Shown: piece by piece, positions 47,001 to 56,400 of the stretch | Layout: each line of letters begins with the position of its first letter | Numbering within the stretch: the stretch's first letter is position 1 | DNA from: Nitrospira sp. | GTDB lineage: Bacteria; Nitrospirota; Thermodesulfovibrionia; Thermodesulfovibrionales; Dissulfurispiraceae | Length of the DNA stretch: 64,000 nucleotides | Direction of reading: 5' to 3' | Assembly: GCA_002634385.1 (NCBI GenBank) | Contig: NSJL01000009.1 | Span: forward strand, 1 to 64,000 | The notes under the pieces: model-generated | The model's database searches: none | Told to the model about the DNA's origin: nothing | The model's input: only the letters and a program-made list of their open reading frames with translations | Position numbers and translations under genes: made by a program

Positions 47001-47905
47001 GAAAAGAGGGACGTCTCTCTACTAACGCGCATCCCTTTCGGGGGAGGGAGGGGCAGGGGGATTCGATGTCCTTGCAATGCGACAGGATCACCGTATTCCC
47101 TCGCGGATAGTTGATTCTGATGCTCGTATCCTCCGGGGAGACTCACCCCTGACTCCTACTCTCTGTGTGAGGGGAGTCGTGAAGTCCTTCGCTCCCCGAC
47201 CTCTTGTTCTGCCTCTCTACCGCTCACTCCGTTACCACAGCGCAAACTCGCTTCCGCTCAAACATGCACTGTGGTGGCCACTCCGTTTCACGAAGAGAGG
47301 AGACGAACAAGAGCTAAGGTCCGCTCAGAACTCCCCTCCTCCCCTCTCTGAGAGAGGGAGCACTCACCCCCTGTCCCCTGGTTTATTCTTGTCAAGGACT
47401 CCCCTCTTCTTCATCATGCATGCCCATCAAACATGCATTCCTTTCGGGAGAGAGAGAAAGAGGGGGTCCCTCTCCCCTCTCTTTTCTTCTGCCGTCATCC
47501 CGGCGGATCTTCTGAGCCGGGATCCAGTCCTTTGAATAAGGAACTGGACCCCGGCTTTCTCCGGGGTAACGGCTTTGAAGGATTCTGACTCTCTCCGGGG
47601 TGACGGAGTAGAGGGGCTCCGGCTGTCTCCCTGAGTGACAGATTCTGAAACGGAGTATATACGAGGGCAGGAGGTATCCTCTTCTCTGCCGCGAGTGTCT
47701 GGAAGAGCAGAGGGGGCCAGGACACCCTCCCCTTTCTCCCCTCCCCTCGAGGGAGGGGAATGAGGAGATCCCCTGAGATCAGGGAGGAATTCGCTCGCAA
47801 AGAAAGAGTTTTCCCCGTAGCCCCAATACCGGAGGAGGTGTATTCGGGGAATGCCTATTCAGAAAACCGCAAAATCAGCATCTTATGCTGATCAGGAGGC
47901 ATGCC
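47001..47905. other. 900-nt gene-free, repeat-rich stretch
   Basis: No convincing gene on either strand. The sequence is pyrimidine-rich on the plus strand, with many CTCCCCTC-type runs and pieces of short dispersed repeats, including the hairpin element at 47493-47571 and degenerate copies after it (to about 47640). Open frames here have no ribosome sites and low-complexity products. It may be a repeat graveyard. Confidence 0.7.
47493..47571. repeat. Short palindromic repeat, GTCATYCCGG type (copy 1)
   Basis: 79 bp bounded by CGTCATCCCGG and CCGGGGTAACG. Inner arms GGATCCAGTCC and GGAACTGGACCCC pair imperfectly. A related element lies at 63301-63378. Such GTCATTCCGG elements are common intergenic repeats in GC-rich bacteria. 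Confidence 0.75.
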
Positions 47906-48127
47906 ATGAAAGAACTTAACGTCATTACGATTGCTCCCCGGGAGCGGCATCCTTTGATCTTCAAGACGTTCGATGAACTGCAAAAGGGCGAGTCCTTCGT
48001 CCTGGTGAATGACCATGACCCTAAGCCATTGTATTATCAACTTTTGCACGAAAGGGAGGGGCTTTTTTCCTGGGAATACCTCGAACAGGGACCGGAGCTC
48101 TGGAGAGTGAGGATCACAAAAAAGTAA
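47906..48127 (+). CDS. DUF2249-family small protein
   Basis: A 73-aa protein beginning MKELNVITIAPRERHP, with FDELQKGESFVLVNDHDPKPL, the DUF2249 core, and a C-terminal EYLEQGPELWRVRI. This family resembles TusA-like folds and is often found with heme-copper or nitrogen-oxide genes. AGGAGG lies 8 nt before the ATG. Confidence 0.9.
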   Translation: MKELNVITIAPRERHPLIFKTFDELQKGESFVLVNDHDPKPLYYQLLHEREGLFSWEYLEQGPELWRVRITKK

Positions 48128-48194
48128 GCCTACTGTACGGGATGTCCGGAAAAGAGAATTTGCGCTCTCTGCCGAAATACGGTACAGTTAAAAT

Positions 48195-48677
48195 ATGAAA
48201 GGATTTTTTTCGTCGCTTCCGTTTGCTTTCTCCCTGTTGGCCGCTCCGGTCCTGCTCGTTGCAGTCCTTCCGCAGCCGGGTGGAGCGGCGCAGTGTGCGC
48301 CCACCGAGCCGGATATGCTCGGTCCGTTCTACAAGCCCGATGCCCCCGTGCGCTCCCGGGTCGGACAAGGGTATATCCTCGGCGGTGTTGTCCGGTCCTC
48401 GCACGACTGCTCTCCGGTGGCACAGGCCAGGATAGAGGTCTGGCTTGCAGGGCCGGAAGGAGAGTACGATGATGCACACCGCGCCACGCTCTTCTCCGAT
48501 GCCAAAGGCGTTTACCGCTTCGAAAGCAACTTCCCGCCGCCGTATTCGGGTCGTCCCCCCCATATCCATCTCCGCGTTTCCGCAGCCGGGTACCGCACCC
48601 TCGTCACGCAGCACTACCCGGTAAAGGGGCAGTCACAAGGGACAATGGATCTGGTGCTCGTTCCCGTGCGGCCTTAG
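48195..48677 (+). CDS. Secreted intradiol dioxygenase-like protein
   Basis: A 160-aa protein with a signal peptide (about 1-31, ending GGAA). The core resembles the intradiol ring-cleavage dioxygenase beta fold: LGPFYKPDAPVR, and YSGRPPHIHLRVSAAGY with the HxH iron ligands and preceding Tyr. The second Tyr ligand may be in GEYDDAHR. It is shorter than catabolic enzymes and exported. Such extracellular homologs act on catechol-like compounds; the real substrate is unknown. Confidence 0.82.
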   Translation: MKGFFSSLPFAFSLLAAPVLLVAVLPQPGGAAQCAPTEPDMLGPFYKPDAPVRSRVGQGYILGGVVRSSHDCSPVAQARIEVWLAGPEGEYDDAHRATLFSDAKGVYRFESNFPPPYSGRPPHIHLRVSAAGYRTLVTQHYPVKGQSQGTMDLVLVPVRP

Positions 48678-48694
48678 GGTTTGCTACACACCCT
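48676..48694 (+). terminator. Imperfect hairpin at the stop of the dioxygenase-like gene
   Basis: AGGGTTTG (48676-48683) and CACACCCT (48687-48694) pair with one mismatch and a 3-nt loop, starting inside the TAG stop codon. It is the same arm sequence as at 42060 and 8862. Confidence 0.4.
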
Positions 48695-48707
48695 GGCGCT
48701 CGTTACC

Positions 48708-49778
48708 ATGGACAGAGAGGACCTCGTACGGCAGATCCGGCGTAATTGCACTGTCTCGGATGCCCATTTCTGGGGATACTACTCCCTGTGCGGTCTCCTC
48801 ATGCGCTACCGTGACCTTTACCGGAGCGAGCACTCCCTGATGCCTTGGGACAGCATCCCGCAGGAAAAGATATCCCTCTGGATAGCGGAGCGGGAGAAAC
48901 AATGGAAAGAGCTGGAAAGTGAGGGACTGCAGGCGCTGGTCATCGGCGGGGCCTGCTATGACCCTTTCGATGCGGACGGCATCAACGGGGCGCTGCGGGA
49001 TACCGGCCTCGTGTACGGGAGCGGGTACGGCGTGTTCCGGAAGCCGTCCTTTTTTCTGGCGCGGCTCGATGCACGAGGGGAACGCGGCGACTACACCGTT
49101 TACTACGCCGGCAATGAGCTCTGCCGCGACCTTTCCGCCGCCCCCGCCATGCTCCAGGGGAGGTGCATCTTCATACGGCTCGACTCGGTGCGTATCCTCC
49201 TCTGGGATAAGTTCCTGGAGTGGCGGTCGGGGAAGACGGACGGAATGCGGGAGAGGGTATTTACCCAGTACGGCATCGAAGAAAGGAACGGCATGGCGGA
49301 GAAAGGGCCCCCCGCTGCCATGGAGGACATGGTAAGGGATGCGGCAGAACTCTTTGTCCTGCACGAAATGGGAGAGGCCTTTGAGGACGGCGATGCGGAC
49401 GAATGGCTGCGCATGCTTGCCGACTCCTGCGACAGCCAGTGCGAGTTTTCTCTCAGGGCGGTCAAGGACCTTCTGGCGGATATGTCCGAAAGGGGCCCCC
49501 TCGGCACGAGTATACGGGAAAAGAGCCGGATACTTCTCGCCCTTTTCCTCGCCTTTTTCGAAGGCATCAGGAGGGAGCTTTTGCCCGAGATCCGGAGTGC
49601 TTTCCTTCAGTTCGAGAGCTCCGGTGACTGGTCCGTTCTCGAGGAGACGAGGAGAACGGGATATGAGAGAGCGCAACAGATGCGGGAGCGTGCAGTAAAA
49701 ATGTGGAGGGAGCAAGGCGGGACAAAGGGGATTTCCGCCGTTCTGAAGGACATGCAAAAAGGGAGATCATCCGGATGA
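48708..49778 (+). CDS. Large conserved hypothetical protein (possibly Sfum_1244 family)
   Basis: A 356-aa soluble protein. The N-terminus DREDLVRQIRRNCTVSDAHFWGYYSLCGLLMRYRDLYR (landmarks NCTVSDAHFWGYYS, LLMRYRDLY) matches what I remember as the Sfum_1244-type family, whose function is not known. The C-terminal half is acidic and helical. ATG at 48708 is chosen; an upstream TTG lies inside the hairpin. Its last 12 nt overlap the end of the convergent HD gene. Confidence 0.75.
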   Translation: MDREDLVRQIRRNCTVSDAHFWGYYSLCGLLMRYRDLYRSEHSLMPWDSIPQEKISLWIAEREKQWKELESEGLQALVIGGACYDPFDADGINGALRDTGLVYGSGYGVFRKPSFFLARLDARGERGDYTVYYAGNELCRDLSAAPAMLQGRCIFIRLDSVRILLWDKFLEWRSGKTDGMRERVFTQYGIEERNGMAEKGPPAAMEDMVRDAAELFVLHEMGEAFEDGDADEWLRMLADSCDSQCEFSLRAVKDLLADMSERGPLGTSIREKSRILLALFLAFFEGIRRELLPEIRSAFLQFESSGDWSVLEETRRTGYERAQQMRERAVKMWREQGGTKGISAVLKDMQKGRSSG

Positions 49779-50690
49779 GGGGGGCTTCCTTCCCAGCCTC
49801 TTCACGATTCCCCCGCGCTGGAGATGCGAGCGGTGGTCCTTCCCGCTGTCGTCCAGGATGAAACGCAGGTGTTTGATGTTCGATTCGATTGCCCGGGCAT
49901 AGAGGTCCTTGTCCATACCCCATCGCTCCCTGAAATGATGGCGCAGGTACCGGTGAATTCCGCCCAGGTCGCTGTCAAGTCTGCTCTTTGTGTGCTCATA
50001 GAACGTAAGGGTTTTCTGGAGCAGATCCCGCTCGCTCGAGTACCCTTTCAGCAGTCCCTCCTTGAACTCATAAAATAGAAAAAGCAGCTTTTCGAGGTAG
50101 ACACGGTCCGCCATCTGCCCGACGAGGTCCGCGGCGCCGAGCATCCTGCCGACCAATTCCACTTCTTCCGAAAGAAAGGGGATCTCGCCGACCGGGGTGT
50201 TCAGGTTGGTGCAACGGATCATGCTGGTGCATTTTTCGGCATACCCTGCGGGGTAGCGCTTCCGGGCGCAGTATGCCTCGGCGAAGGCGACGCTCCTTTC
50301 CACATGGATAAGGGTGTATTTTGCCCCTGTCCCTTTCCGGTCATCAGCGGCCTGGATATACCCGGAGTCGTGCAGGAGGGCGCTCAGAAGACCCAGAAAA
50401 ACTCCCTCTTCGGAAAGGGGCGCCTTTTTAAGGGAGGCGCCGTGCATGATGCGGGCAAGGGCGATAAGGACATCCGTCGTGTGCTTCAGGTTATGGTACT
50501 CGGTGGTGCACGCGCGGTAGCCGGGGTACCGGCCCCGGAAGAGCCGCACTGTGTCCCTGAAAACGGTATCCAGCAAAGGGAGGGGGAAACCGGGGTGGAT
50601 CAGAGAGACGATATGCCTGACTTCATCGTATACCGCCTGAGGGCTTTCCATGTTCACCAGGTCTGCAAGATGCCTCTTTCCGTCGTCCAT
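49767..50690 (-). CDS. HD-domain phosphohydrolase-like protein
   Basis: About 307 aa. The metal-dependent HD site is YHNLKHTTDVL (first His), LLSALLHDSGY (the HD pair), then a distal Asp in LGAADLVGQMADR. The order resembles cyclic-nucleotide phosphodiesterase catalytic domains (YHNxxHA). It may hydrolyse a cyclic nucleotide. Two adjacent ATGs follow AAGGAG; the second gives better spacing. Confidence 0.8.
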   Translation of the reverse strand: MDDGKRHLADLVNMESPQAVYDEVRHIVSLIHPGFPLPLLDTVFRDTVRLFRGRYPGYRACTTEYHNLKHTTDVLIALARIMHGASLKKAPLSEEGVFLGLLSALLHDSGYIQAADDRKGTGAKYTLIHVERSVAFAEAYCARKRYPAGYAEKCTSMIRCTNLNTPVGEIPFLSEEVELVGRMLGAADLVGQMADRVYLEKLLFLFYEFKEGLLKGYSSERDLLQKTLTFYEHTKSRLDSDLGGIHRYLRHHFRERWGMDKDLYARAIESNIKHLRFILDDSGKDHRSHLQRGGIVKRLGRKPPSSG

Positions 50691-50787
50691 CATTCTCCTT
50701 TGTCCGGCAAGGGGGTCTGTTCCCCCCGGGTATGCGATACTATTCTTTGCCTTTCCTTTCTCCACAGCAGAGCTGCTATCGGGGAGT

Positions 50788-51573
50788 TCACTTTTTCGGG
50801 CTGTATTGGCGCTTGAGCCACCGGCTCAACCCGTCGAGCCCGGGAAAAAGCACCCGTTCGGTCACATTCGCCTGGTCGAGCTTGTCCCTGATCTCCCATT
50901 TCAGTGCTGCGGGAATAACGATCTTGCGCCACAACCCGGCATGGGCCGCCAGCCATTCGTCGAATACCGCATGGGGGTCTGACATGACGGAGAAGAGGGC
51001 GTACTGGTTCACGATCCTGTCATCAAGGGAGGGTGGCTCGAAGAAAACGGTATATCCGGAGGGAGAGAGATCGGCCAGTTCTTCCAGGGTGCCCACTGAT
51101 TCGGAAAGCATCTCCACGGTAAAGACATTGGCTCCCTCCCGTTCCAGCCTCAACCGGAGCTTGCCCGGAAGCAACCGGTGGGTTTTCACGTAATTGACGG
51201 CCCAGATAACCCCGTCGATATCGAACTTCTCAATATTCGCCGTGGCGAAATGCATGGCGATAAAAGGCGAATAGGTCCAATCGAGGAGCCGTGTCGGGAG
51301 CCCGTGGTGCTGTGCCACGGAGAGCCAGTGCCAGAGAGAATCCCGTTCTACCACATCGCGGTGGGCATATTTTCTGAAGTTGCGGAGGAGATGACGCTCC
51401 AGTTCCGCATATTTCCCCCGCATTCTGATCAGGGTGGTTTCGAGACAGTACCGGGAGTCGGAGAGCCCCCTGAAAGCGTACCGGGAGCGGAAACGCCCCA
51501 GTTCCGGGTTCCAGGATTCATCGAAGAGCTGGTCCTGCAATTCGCTCCAACTGGTGACGCGCCTTTCGTTCAT
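50788..51573 (-). CDS. FRG-domain protein
   Basis: A 261-aa protein with the FRG domain: SRYAFRGLSDSRYCLETTLIR, then LSVAQHHGLPTRLLDWTYSPFIAMHFATAN. The domain is named for Phe-Arg-Gly (AFRGL here). Function unproven; it occurs in some defence and toxin-like loci. The ATG at 51573 follows GGGGAGG. It is divergent from the LysE-type exporter gene. Confidence 0.87.
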   Translation of the reverse strand: MNERRVTSWSELQDQLFDESWNPELGRFRSRYAFRGLSDSRYCLETTLIRMRGKYAELERHLLRNFRKYAHRDVVERDSLWHWLSVAQHHGLPTRLLDWTYSPFIAMHFATANIEKFDIDGVIWAVNYVKTHRLLPGKLRLRLEREGANVFTVEMLSESVGTLEELADLSPSGYTVFFEPPSLDDRIVNQYALFSVMSDPHAVFDEWLAAHAGLWRKIVIPAALKWEIRDKLDQANVTERVLFPGLDGLSRWLKRQYSPKK

Positions 51574-51789
51574 TCCCGGACCTCCCCTGCCTCCTCCCCC
51601 GGTCCGGCGCATCGGTACTGGCGGGGACAGGGCGATCGTCCTTCAGTTTATAAGAAGGCCCCGGAGTTTGGCAAGGGAGGTATCCCGCGGGTACTTTTGA
51701 ACGGTACCCTTATGGTTCGCCGGAAGAGAGCGATGCGGAGCAACGGGGGCGCACGGAAGGGAGTGGGAGTGTAGTATAATGCAGAAGAG

Positions 51790-52410
51790 ATGAAACTCCT
51801 TTTTATCGCTGTCTCTTCGTTTCTTGTCGCCCTTTCCGGAGCCCTTGTCCCGGGACCGCTCTTCAGCATCACCATCGCGGAATCGGCACGACGGGGGAGC
51901 AGTGCGGGCCCCCTGATCATCCTGGGGCACGCTCTCCTGGAACTGGTGCTGGTGGTCCTCCTCATCGGGGGGATTGCGCCCTATCTGACCTCTCCCCTCA
52001 CGAAAACCATTGCCGGTACGGTGGGGGGCCTGGTTCTTATGTATATGGGATACCAGCTGCTCAGGGATGCCCGGAACGCCCGCCTTTCCACTGCCGCAGA
52101 CGGCCCGCACCGGAAAATGCATCCTGTCCTCTCCGGTTTTCTCAGCAGCCTTTCGAACCCTTACTGGATCATCTGGTGGGCCACCATAGGCCTGGGATAC
52201 CTGGCGGGCGCCCTTTCTTTCGGACTGCCGGGAGTGGTCGCTTTCTTTATTGGCCACATTCTGGCAGACCTCGCCTGGTACTGTCTGCTCTCCCTGGCGG
52301 TGGCACGGGGAAAGAGCCTGATCGGGGACAGGGGGTATCGGTTCCTGCTCGCCTCCTGCGGCATCTTCCTCATGCTCTTCGGCGCCTGGTTTGCGAAAGG
52401 AATCCCGTAG
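51790..52410 (+). CDS. LysE/RhtB-family exporter
   Basis: A 206-aa inner-membrane protein with six predicted helices. GALVPGPLFSITIAESARRG is the LysE hallmark (PGP motif), and GFLSSLSNPYWIIWWATIG marks the middle. It exports amino acids or related solutes. No regulator adjoins it. Confidence 0.9.
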   Translation: MKLLFIAVSSFLVALSGALVPGPLFSITIAESARRGSSAGPLIILGHALLELVLVVLLIGGIAPYLTSPLTKTIAGTVGGLVLMYMGYQLLRDARNARLSTAADGPHRKMHPVLSGFLSSLSNPYWIIWWATIGLGYLAGALSFGLPGVVAFFIGHILADLAWYCLLSLAVARGKSLIGDRGYRFLLASCGIFLMLFGAWFAKGIP

Positions 52411-52418
52411 CTTCTCCT

Positions 52419-54083
52419 CTACTGTTTCTTCCCTGCCGCCTCGATCGCCTCGTTGAGGGTTTTGATCCCCTTCTGCGAGAGATCGATGGACCGGGTAAGG
52501 GATTCCCGTGCCGCTTCGGGATTATGGAACCCGTCGGAGTTCTCCGCTGTCCACCATTCCCAATAGATGTGGGCAACATCATGGTTCTTGCGCGCCTCGC
52601 GGAGGATATCGGGGGACACACCCGCCGCTTTGGCCCTTGCATAGGCCTCGATGAACTGGCCCAGCCAGAACTCCGCCTTGGTGATCTTTCCTCTCACATA
52701 ATTCTGGATGGCGTCCACCTGGTACTCCGCTTCCTGGTCGCTCCAGGCGGGATGGCACCGCTCACAGGTATTTTTCAGCATGTACCGGGCGCTCTGCTGT
52801 CCGTGCCAGGTGTACGTTTTCCCGCTCTTGGTGATCTTCGGCATGTGGCAGTCCTTGCACTCCACCCCCGCCCGCTCGTGCCGGCTGCCCCAGAAGGTCT
52901 CGGTTTCCGGATGCTGAAGCTTGTTGAGGGAAGCCCCGGTGACGGCATGCTTGAAATCCTTGAATCTCACCTCTTCCATCCTTTTCGGGTAATCGAAGAT
53001 ATTTACCCACTGAATGAGGTTCGTCCTCCTGTCGGTCACGGTGATTTTTTCATCGGTGGTGGGGTCGAAGCCCTCTATATGCCCGGGGTTGCAGTTATAC
53101 TCCACATGGCATTGGGCGCACATGACATTCGAATCGGGTCTGTTGAGCAGTCCTATCGCCCTGAAATTGTCCCGGAACATGACCTTCGTAACCGTAGTCT
53201 CCTTGCTCTTTTCCTTGTCGTAGGGATAGGTCCCCTCTCCCCTGTCCACGATGGCCTGGATCAAGGCGTCCCTTACCACCCTCGGCTGCGACGAATGGGG
53301 ATCGTGGCACATGTAGCAGTTGACGGGATGGCGGAGGTTTCTTGCCAGCTCCACCACCTTCGAAGTCCTGTCCCAGCGGGCCCGGGGGTCCTTGTCCCCC
53401 AGGTATTTCCATTCAAGGATATGGTCCTGGCTCTTGCACTGGAGGCATACGGGATTCGCGGCGACAGCGGATTGGGGAATGAAAGTCTTCTGATCGGTAG
53501 TGGTGGGTTCCCGGTCGATAAGGATCTTCCAGAGGTTGGTCTCGGCACTCTTCGCATCGGAGATCTTCGACCAGTCTTTGAGCTGAAAGCGCCCGCCATA
53601 CGCCCTGTCCACGATGAAGTGGTCCATGAGTCCGAAAATGTGACTTCTCGGCTCATCGTGCTCCTTGGTAAAGGCGTGGGGCATGGAGAGCGTATCGAAA
53701 AGGGGGGATCTGCTCTTGAAGGTGGCTTTTTCCACCTTGGCCTTCGACTCGAGGTTGGCGGAGACGAAGGATTCGTACTGCTCTTTGTGGCACTGGCCGC
53801 AGGCTGCATGATCCGTTCTTGTCGCCGGCTTTACCGCGGAATCCTTCAGATGCAGATCCAGCGCCTCATGGCAACGGGAGCAGCTTACCTTCGCATGCTT
53901 TCCGCGGGTATGGAAATCCTTAATGGCATCGTGGCACCCATAGCAATCCGAAGCTTTTACCGCTTTTTGCGGGCGGTCCGTACTCTGCGGTTTTTGAGCG
54001 TGCGCGGCGGTGATCCAGACATAGCCGTCCGTCAGGACGAGGAGCACAGAGAGACAGAAGAGAGCAAGCTTTCCTTTCCCCAT
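52419..54083 (-). CDS. Octaheme cytochrome c nitrite reductase (ONR type)
   Basis: A 554-aa periplasmic protein with signal peptide 1-29. It has eight heme-attachment motifs in order: CYGCH (47-51), CSRCH, CGQCH, CLQCK, CYMCH, CAQCH, CKDCH, CERCH. The fourth is CxxCK, giving the lysine-ligated catalytic heme, as in the octaheme nitrite reductases of Thioalkalivibrio. The YNC motif (HVEYNCN) matches the cross-linked Tyr-x-Cys of that group, and QHPE holds the catalytic His. It reduces nitrite, and probably hydroxylamine or sulfite, to ammonia. GGGAGGTG lies before the ATG. Confidence 0.9.
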   Translation of the reverse strand: MGKGKLALFCLSVLLVLTDGYVWITAAHAQKPQSTDRPQKAVKASDCYGCHDAIKDFHTRGKHAKVSCSRCHEALDLHLKDSAVKPATRTDHAACGQCHKEQYESFVSANLESKAKVEKATFKSRSPLFDTLSMPHAFTKEHDEPRSHIFGLMDHFIVDRAYGGRFQLKDWSKISDAKSAETNLWKILIDREPTTTDQKTFIPQSAVAANPVCLQCKSQDHILEWKYLGDKDPRARWDRTSKVVELARNLRHPVNCYMCHDPHSSQPRVVRDALIQAIVDRGEGTYPYDKEKSKETTVTKVMFRDNFRAIGLLNRPDSNVMCAQCHVEYNCNPGHIEGFDPTTDEKITVTDRRTNLIQWVNIFDYPKRMEEVRFKDFKHAVTGASLNKLQHPETETFWGSRHERAGVECKDCHMPKITKSGKTYTWHGQQSARYMLKNTCERCHPAWSDQEAEYQVDAIQNYVRGKITKAEFWLGQFIEAYARAKAAGVSPDILREARKNHDVAHIYWEWWTAENSDGFHNPEAARESLTRSIDLSQKGIKTLNEAIEAAGKKQ

Positions 54084-54284
54084 ACGACACCTCCCTTTTC
54101 CGTGTGCGATAATCCGTTCTTGCGGCGAAGAATGCAGTATCCCTTCCTGCTGACAGTACGTACTGTGGTGAGAGTCCTTCCCGCTCCCCCTCTCCCTGTA
54201 TCGCAAACGACGGAAAAGAGAGTACACCCGGGGAGGCGATACTCCGCACGGTGCGGGAAACTTCTTTGAAAGCCGTCCCCTTCA

Positions 54285-54722
54285 TCAGGGGGAAACGGGG
54301 CATCCCCTGGCGGACTGGCGCGGTATGCCCATCATGGCGAATGCCCATTCATCGCATAACGATTCCTCCCCCTCCCCCCAGCCATAGTTGAGGTGAGCTA
54401 TTTCGTGGAGGACGAGATGCTTCAGGAAATCCCGGTCCTTCCTTAAGGCTTTTACCTCTTCGGAGTAGCCGCTTTGTTCTATGAAAATCTCCACCGACCT
54501 CCTCATCGCAGGCGTTATCAGGGACGCGAGGAGAATGACCCCTTTGCCGGTTTGCTGCACCCTGAAGGCCCGGGCGGTTTGTGAGGGGTTGTATTCCTCT
54601 ATATTGTGCCTTCTGCACCACTCCGGTACGTTGTCGATGATCAGGACGATGGGACCCCTGCTGAACTCGGCGATGGATGCATCGATGAAGATTCTATGTG
54701 CAGCGGTAAGAATGCTGTTCAT
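54285..54722 (-). CDS. Small HExxH metallopeptidase-like protein
   Basis: A 145-aa cytoplasmic protein. LVLHEIAHLNYGWGEGEESLCDEWAF contains the zinc motif HEIAH followed by a downstream Glu/Asp (landmarks HEIAH and CDEWAF). The N-terminal part (IVLIIDNVPEWCRRH) is predicted alpha/beta. Too small for a known protease family I can name; perhaps a minimal gluzincin or a non-catalytic zinc protein. Confidence 0.7.
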   Translation of the reverse strand: MNSILTAAHRIFIDASIAEFSRGPIVLIIDNVPEWCRRHNIEEYNPSQTARAFRVQQTGKGVILLASLITPAMRRSVEIFIEQSGYSEEVKALRKDRDFLKHLVLHEIAHLNYGWGEGEESLCDEWAFAMMGIPRQSARGCPVSP

Positions 54723-55365
54723 AGCTCACCTGGCCTTTGCCGGACCCTGGAGCCCCTGTTGTGCCGGTGTACTGAGTGCAGGCGGCTGCAAGAAGAAAAA
54801 AAGGAAAAGGGGAAGGTTCCCTTCTCTCAGCAATCATACGCTGCTTCGCCCGCGCTGCTTGCCTGATTTTAGTTATAGCATACCCCAAAAAAAGCTTCTA
54901 TACAACTGCACCGGAGTACCTGCGGAACAAGGCAGCACTTCCCGGTGAAAGAAGACGGGATTGCTTCAAGAACAAGTTCTTTCGCAAGAACGGGGTCCCC
55001 GGAAAATCGGAGATTTTTTGGGGCAGAACGAAGATCCGGGGATTATCAGATATTGGGCAGCCGGTCGCAGCAGAAGAGAGGGTGCAAACACACCCTAGGT
55101 CGTGTGTCTGCCGGGAAGACAGTCCGCCATCCCCCGCCCGGGGAGGTCCCTTGTATTCGCCCTGAGCGCCACTCCTCCCTTCAGACTGGATTATACGGTA
55201 GCGGTGCAGCGGCGCATACCGCACAATGGCATCGATCAGTGGGAATACTCCTGCTCGACCGTCTTGCCAGGGCATACGGGAGATCACTCTTCGGTGGTGG
55301 CCCTATGCCGGGATGCTCTATTTCCATCTCCTTTTGCGCAAGCTGCAGGCGAAGGGCTTTGTCCC
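54723..55365. other. 640-nt spacer without a convincing gene
   Basis: It contains a hairpin of the GGGTG/CACCC type (AGGGTG 55079-55084 with CACCCT 55091-55096). A weak 47-codon plus-strand ORF at 55226-55369 (MASISGNTPARPSC..., ending LLLRKLQAKGFVP) has no ribosome site and overlaps the next gene by 4 nt. Nothing else recognised. Confidence 0.5.
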
Positions 55366-56019
55366 CTAAAAAAGGTGGTGGCTGATTGCGCGGTTCACCG
55401 CTTCCAACCGGCTGTGGACGCCCAGTTTGGAGTAAATGTTCTTGAAATGATTGCGCACGGTGATTTCGCTGATGGAAAGATTCCGGGCAATTGCCCGGGT
55501 GGTGAGGCCTTTTGATGCCAGTTCCAGGATTTCCGTTTCGCGGGAGGTCAGATTGAACCGGTTATTCCTGCACCGCGGAGCGTGGTACCGGGATTCGGCG
55601 GCAAGGCGCTTGATGAGACGATAGGAATCGATCGGCCTGAATGTCAGAAAGACTGTCGCCTCCACCTTCTTCTGGATGCTTTTCGGAGTCAGGTAGGTGC
55701 CTACATTTACGACAACCGGGGTGTCGTTTTCTCCCCGGAGCAACAGGTCATAATTGCCGACAATCTCGTGGTGCAGCAGTTTGGCGATAATGGGACAGAC
55801 GGGGGAGCACAGGCAGTCCCCGTCCATACCGGCTCCGCCGACGATGGTGTGGCATTTTTTGCCTGCCACCTGGTCGAAGGAGAGACCGAAAAAGCTCTCC
55901 GCCGCGGCGTTCCAGAAACAGATTTTGCCCGCTCTGTCCAGGCCGATGACCGCATCGGCCGTATTCTGCAGAAAGTCATACAGCAGTATCGCTTCAGGGT
56001 GTCTTGTGTTCCGTTCCAT
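55366..56019 (-). CDS. PAS-LuxR transcriptional regulator with Cys cluster
   Basis: 217 aa from the preferred ATG. The PAS domain (about 10-115) starts LYDFLQNTADAVIGLDR and contains KCHTIVGGAGMDGDCLCSPVCPI, a Cys-rich insert (C, CxC, C). LuxR helix-turn-helix is at the C-terminus (TSRETEILELASKGLTTRAIA, SISEITVRNHFKNIYSKLGVHSR). The Cys pattern could hold a metal or sense redox. It has no receiver domain, so it senses directly. Target genes are unknown; the octaheme gene is nearby. Confidence 0.87.
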   Translation of the reverse strand: MERNTRHPEAILLYDFLQNTADAVIGLDRAGKICFWNAAAESFFGLSFDQVAGKKCHTIVGGAGMDGDCLCSPVCPIIAKLLHHEIVGNYDLLLRGENDTPVVVNVGTYLTPKSIQKKVEATVFLTFRPIDSYRLIKRLAAESRYHAPRCRNNRFNLTSRETEILELASKGLTTRAIARNLSISEITVRNHFKNIYSKLGVHSRLEAVNRAISHHLF

Positions 56020-56046
56020 GGAGTACGTTAAATGAAAAGAGGGCAT

Positions 56047-56400
56047 TTGTCAAACCGGAGTGGGCACTTGGTAGGGGAGGACCAAAAAAATAATCCAGAT
56101 ATACTATTGAACAAAGTATGCAGGGTGGTGTTGAATAAGCAGTACAGGCACAGTATCGACACGGCCTGAAAAAAAGAGCAAAAGACAATCTCCCGATAAA
56201 GCCGCCTCCCGATGAAGGGAGCGGAAAGCCGCGGGCCTAGCAGAAGACGGCCGGGTTGCCGAAAGAGATGTCGGTATCGCGGCCTTTTTTGCGGCCGGTT
56301 CCGGAAGAGGGGTTGTACTCCGTGCAGAAGGGTACAGGTGTTTGCTTCCGGGAATGCCGGGTAGTCCCGCCTTGCCGCAAAGGGTGCTGAGGGGAGGGGC
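56047..56400. other. Spacer between the PAS-LuxR and histidine kinase genes
   Basis: 354 nt with no gene seen. It contains GC-rich inverted segments, for example GCGGCC either side of a T-run near 56280-56300. A promoter for the kinase gene must lie here, but no clear -35/-10 pair was found. Confidence 0.4.

Noticed and set aside
47077-47535. 152-codon ORF in the repeat-rich stretch
   Set aside because: Low-complexity Pro/Leu/Ser product, no ribosome site, and overlaps repeats.
52419-54083. Classic pentaheme NrfA
   Set aside because: Eight heme motifs, with CxxCK in fourth place and a Tyr-x-Cys motif, fit the octaheme group, not NrfA.
52176-54269. 697-codon plus-strand ORF over the octaheme cytochrome
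   Set aside because: Antisense shadow of the multiheme gene.
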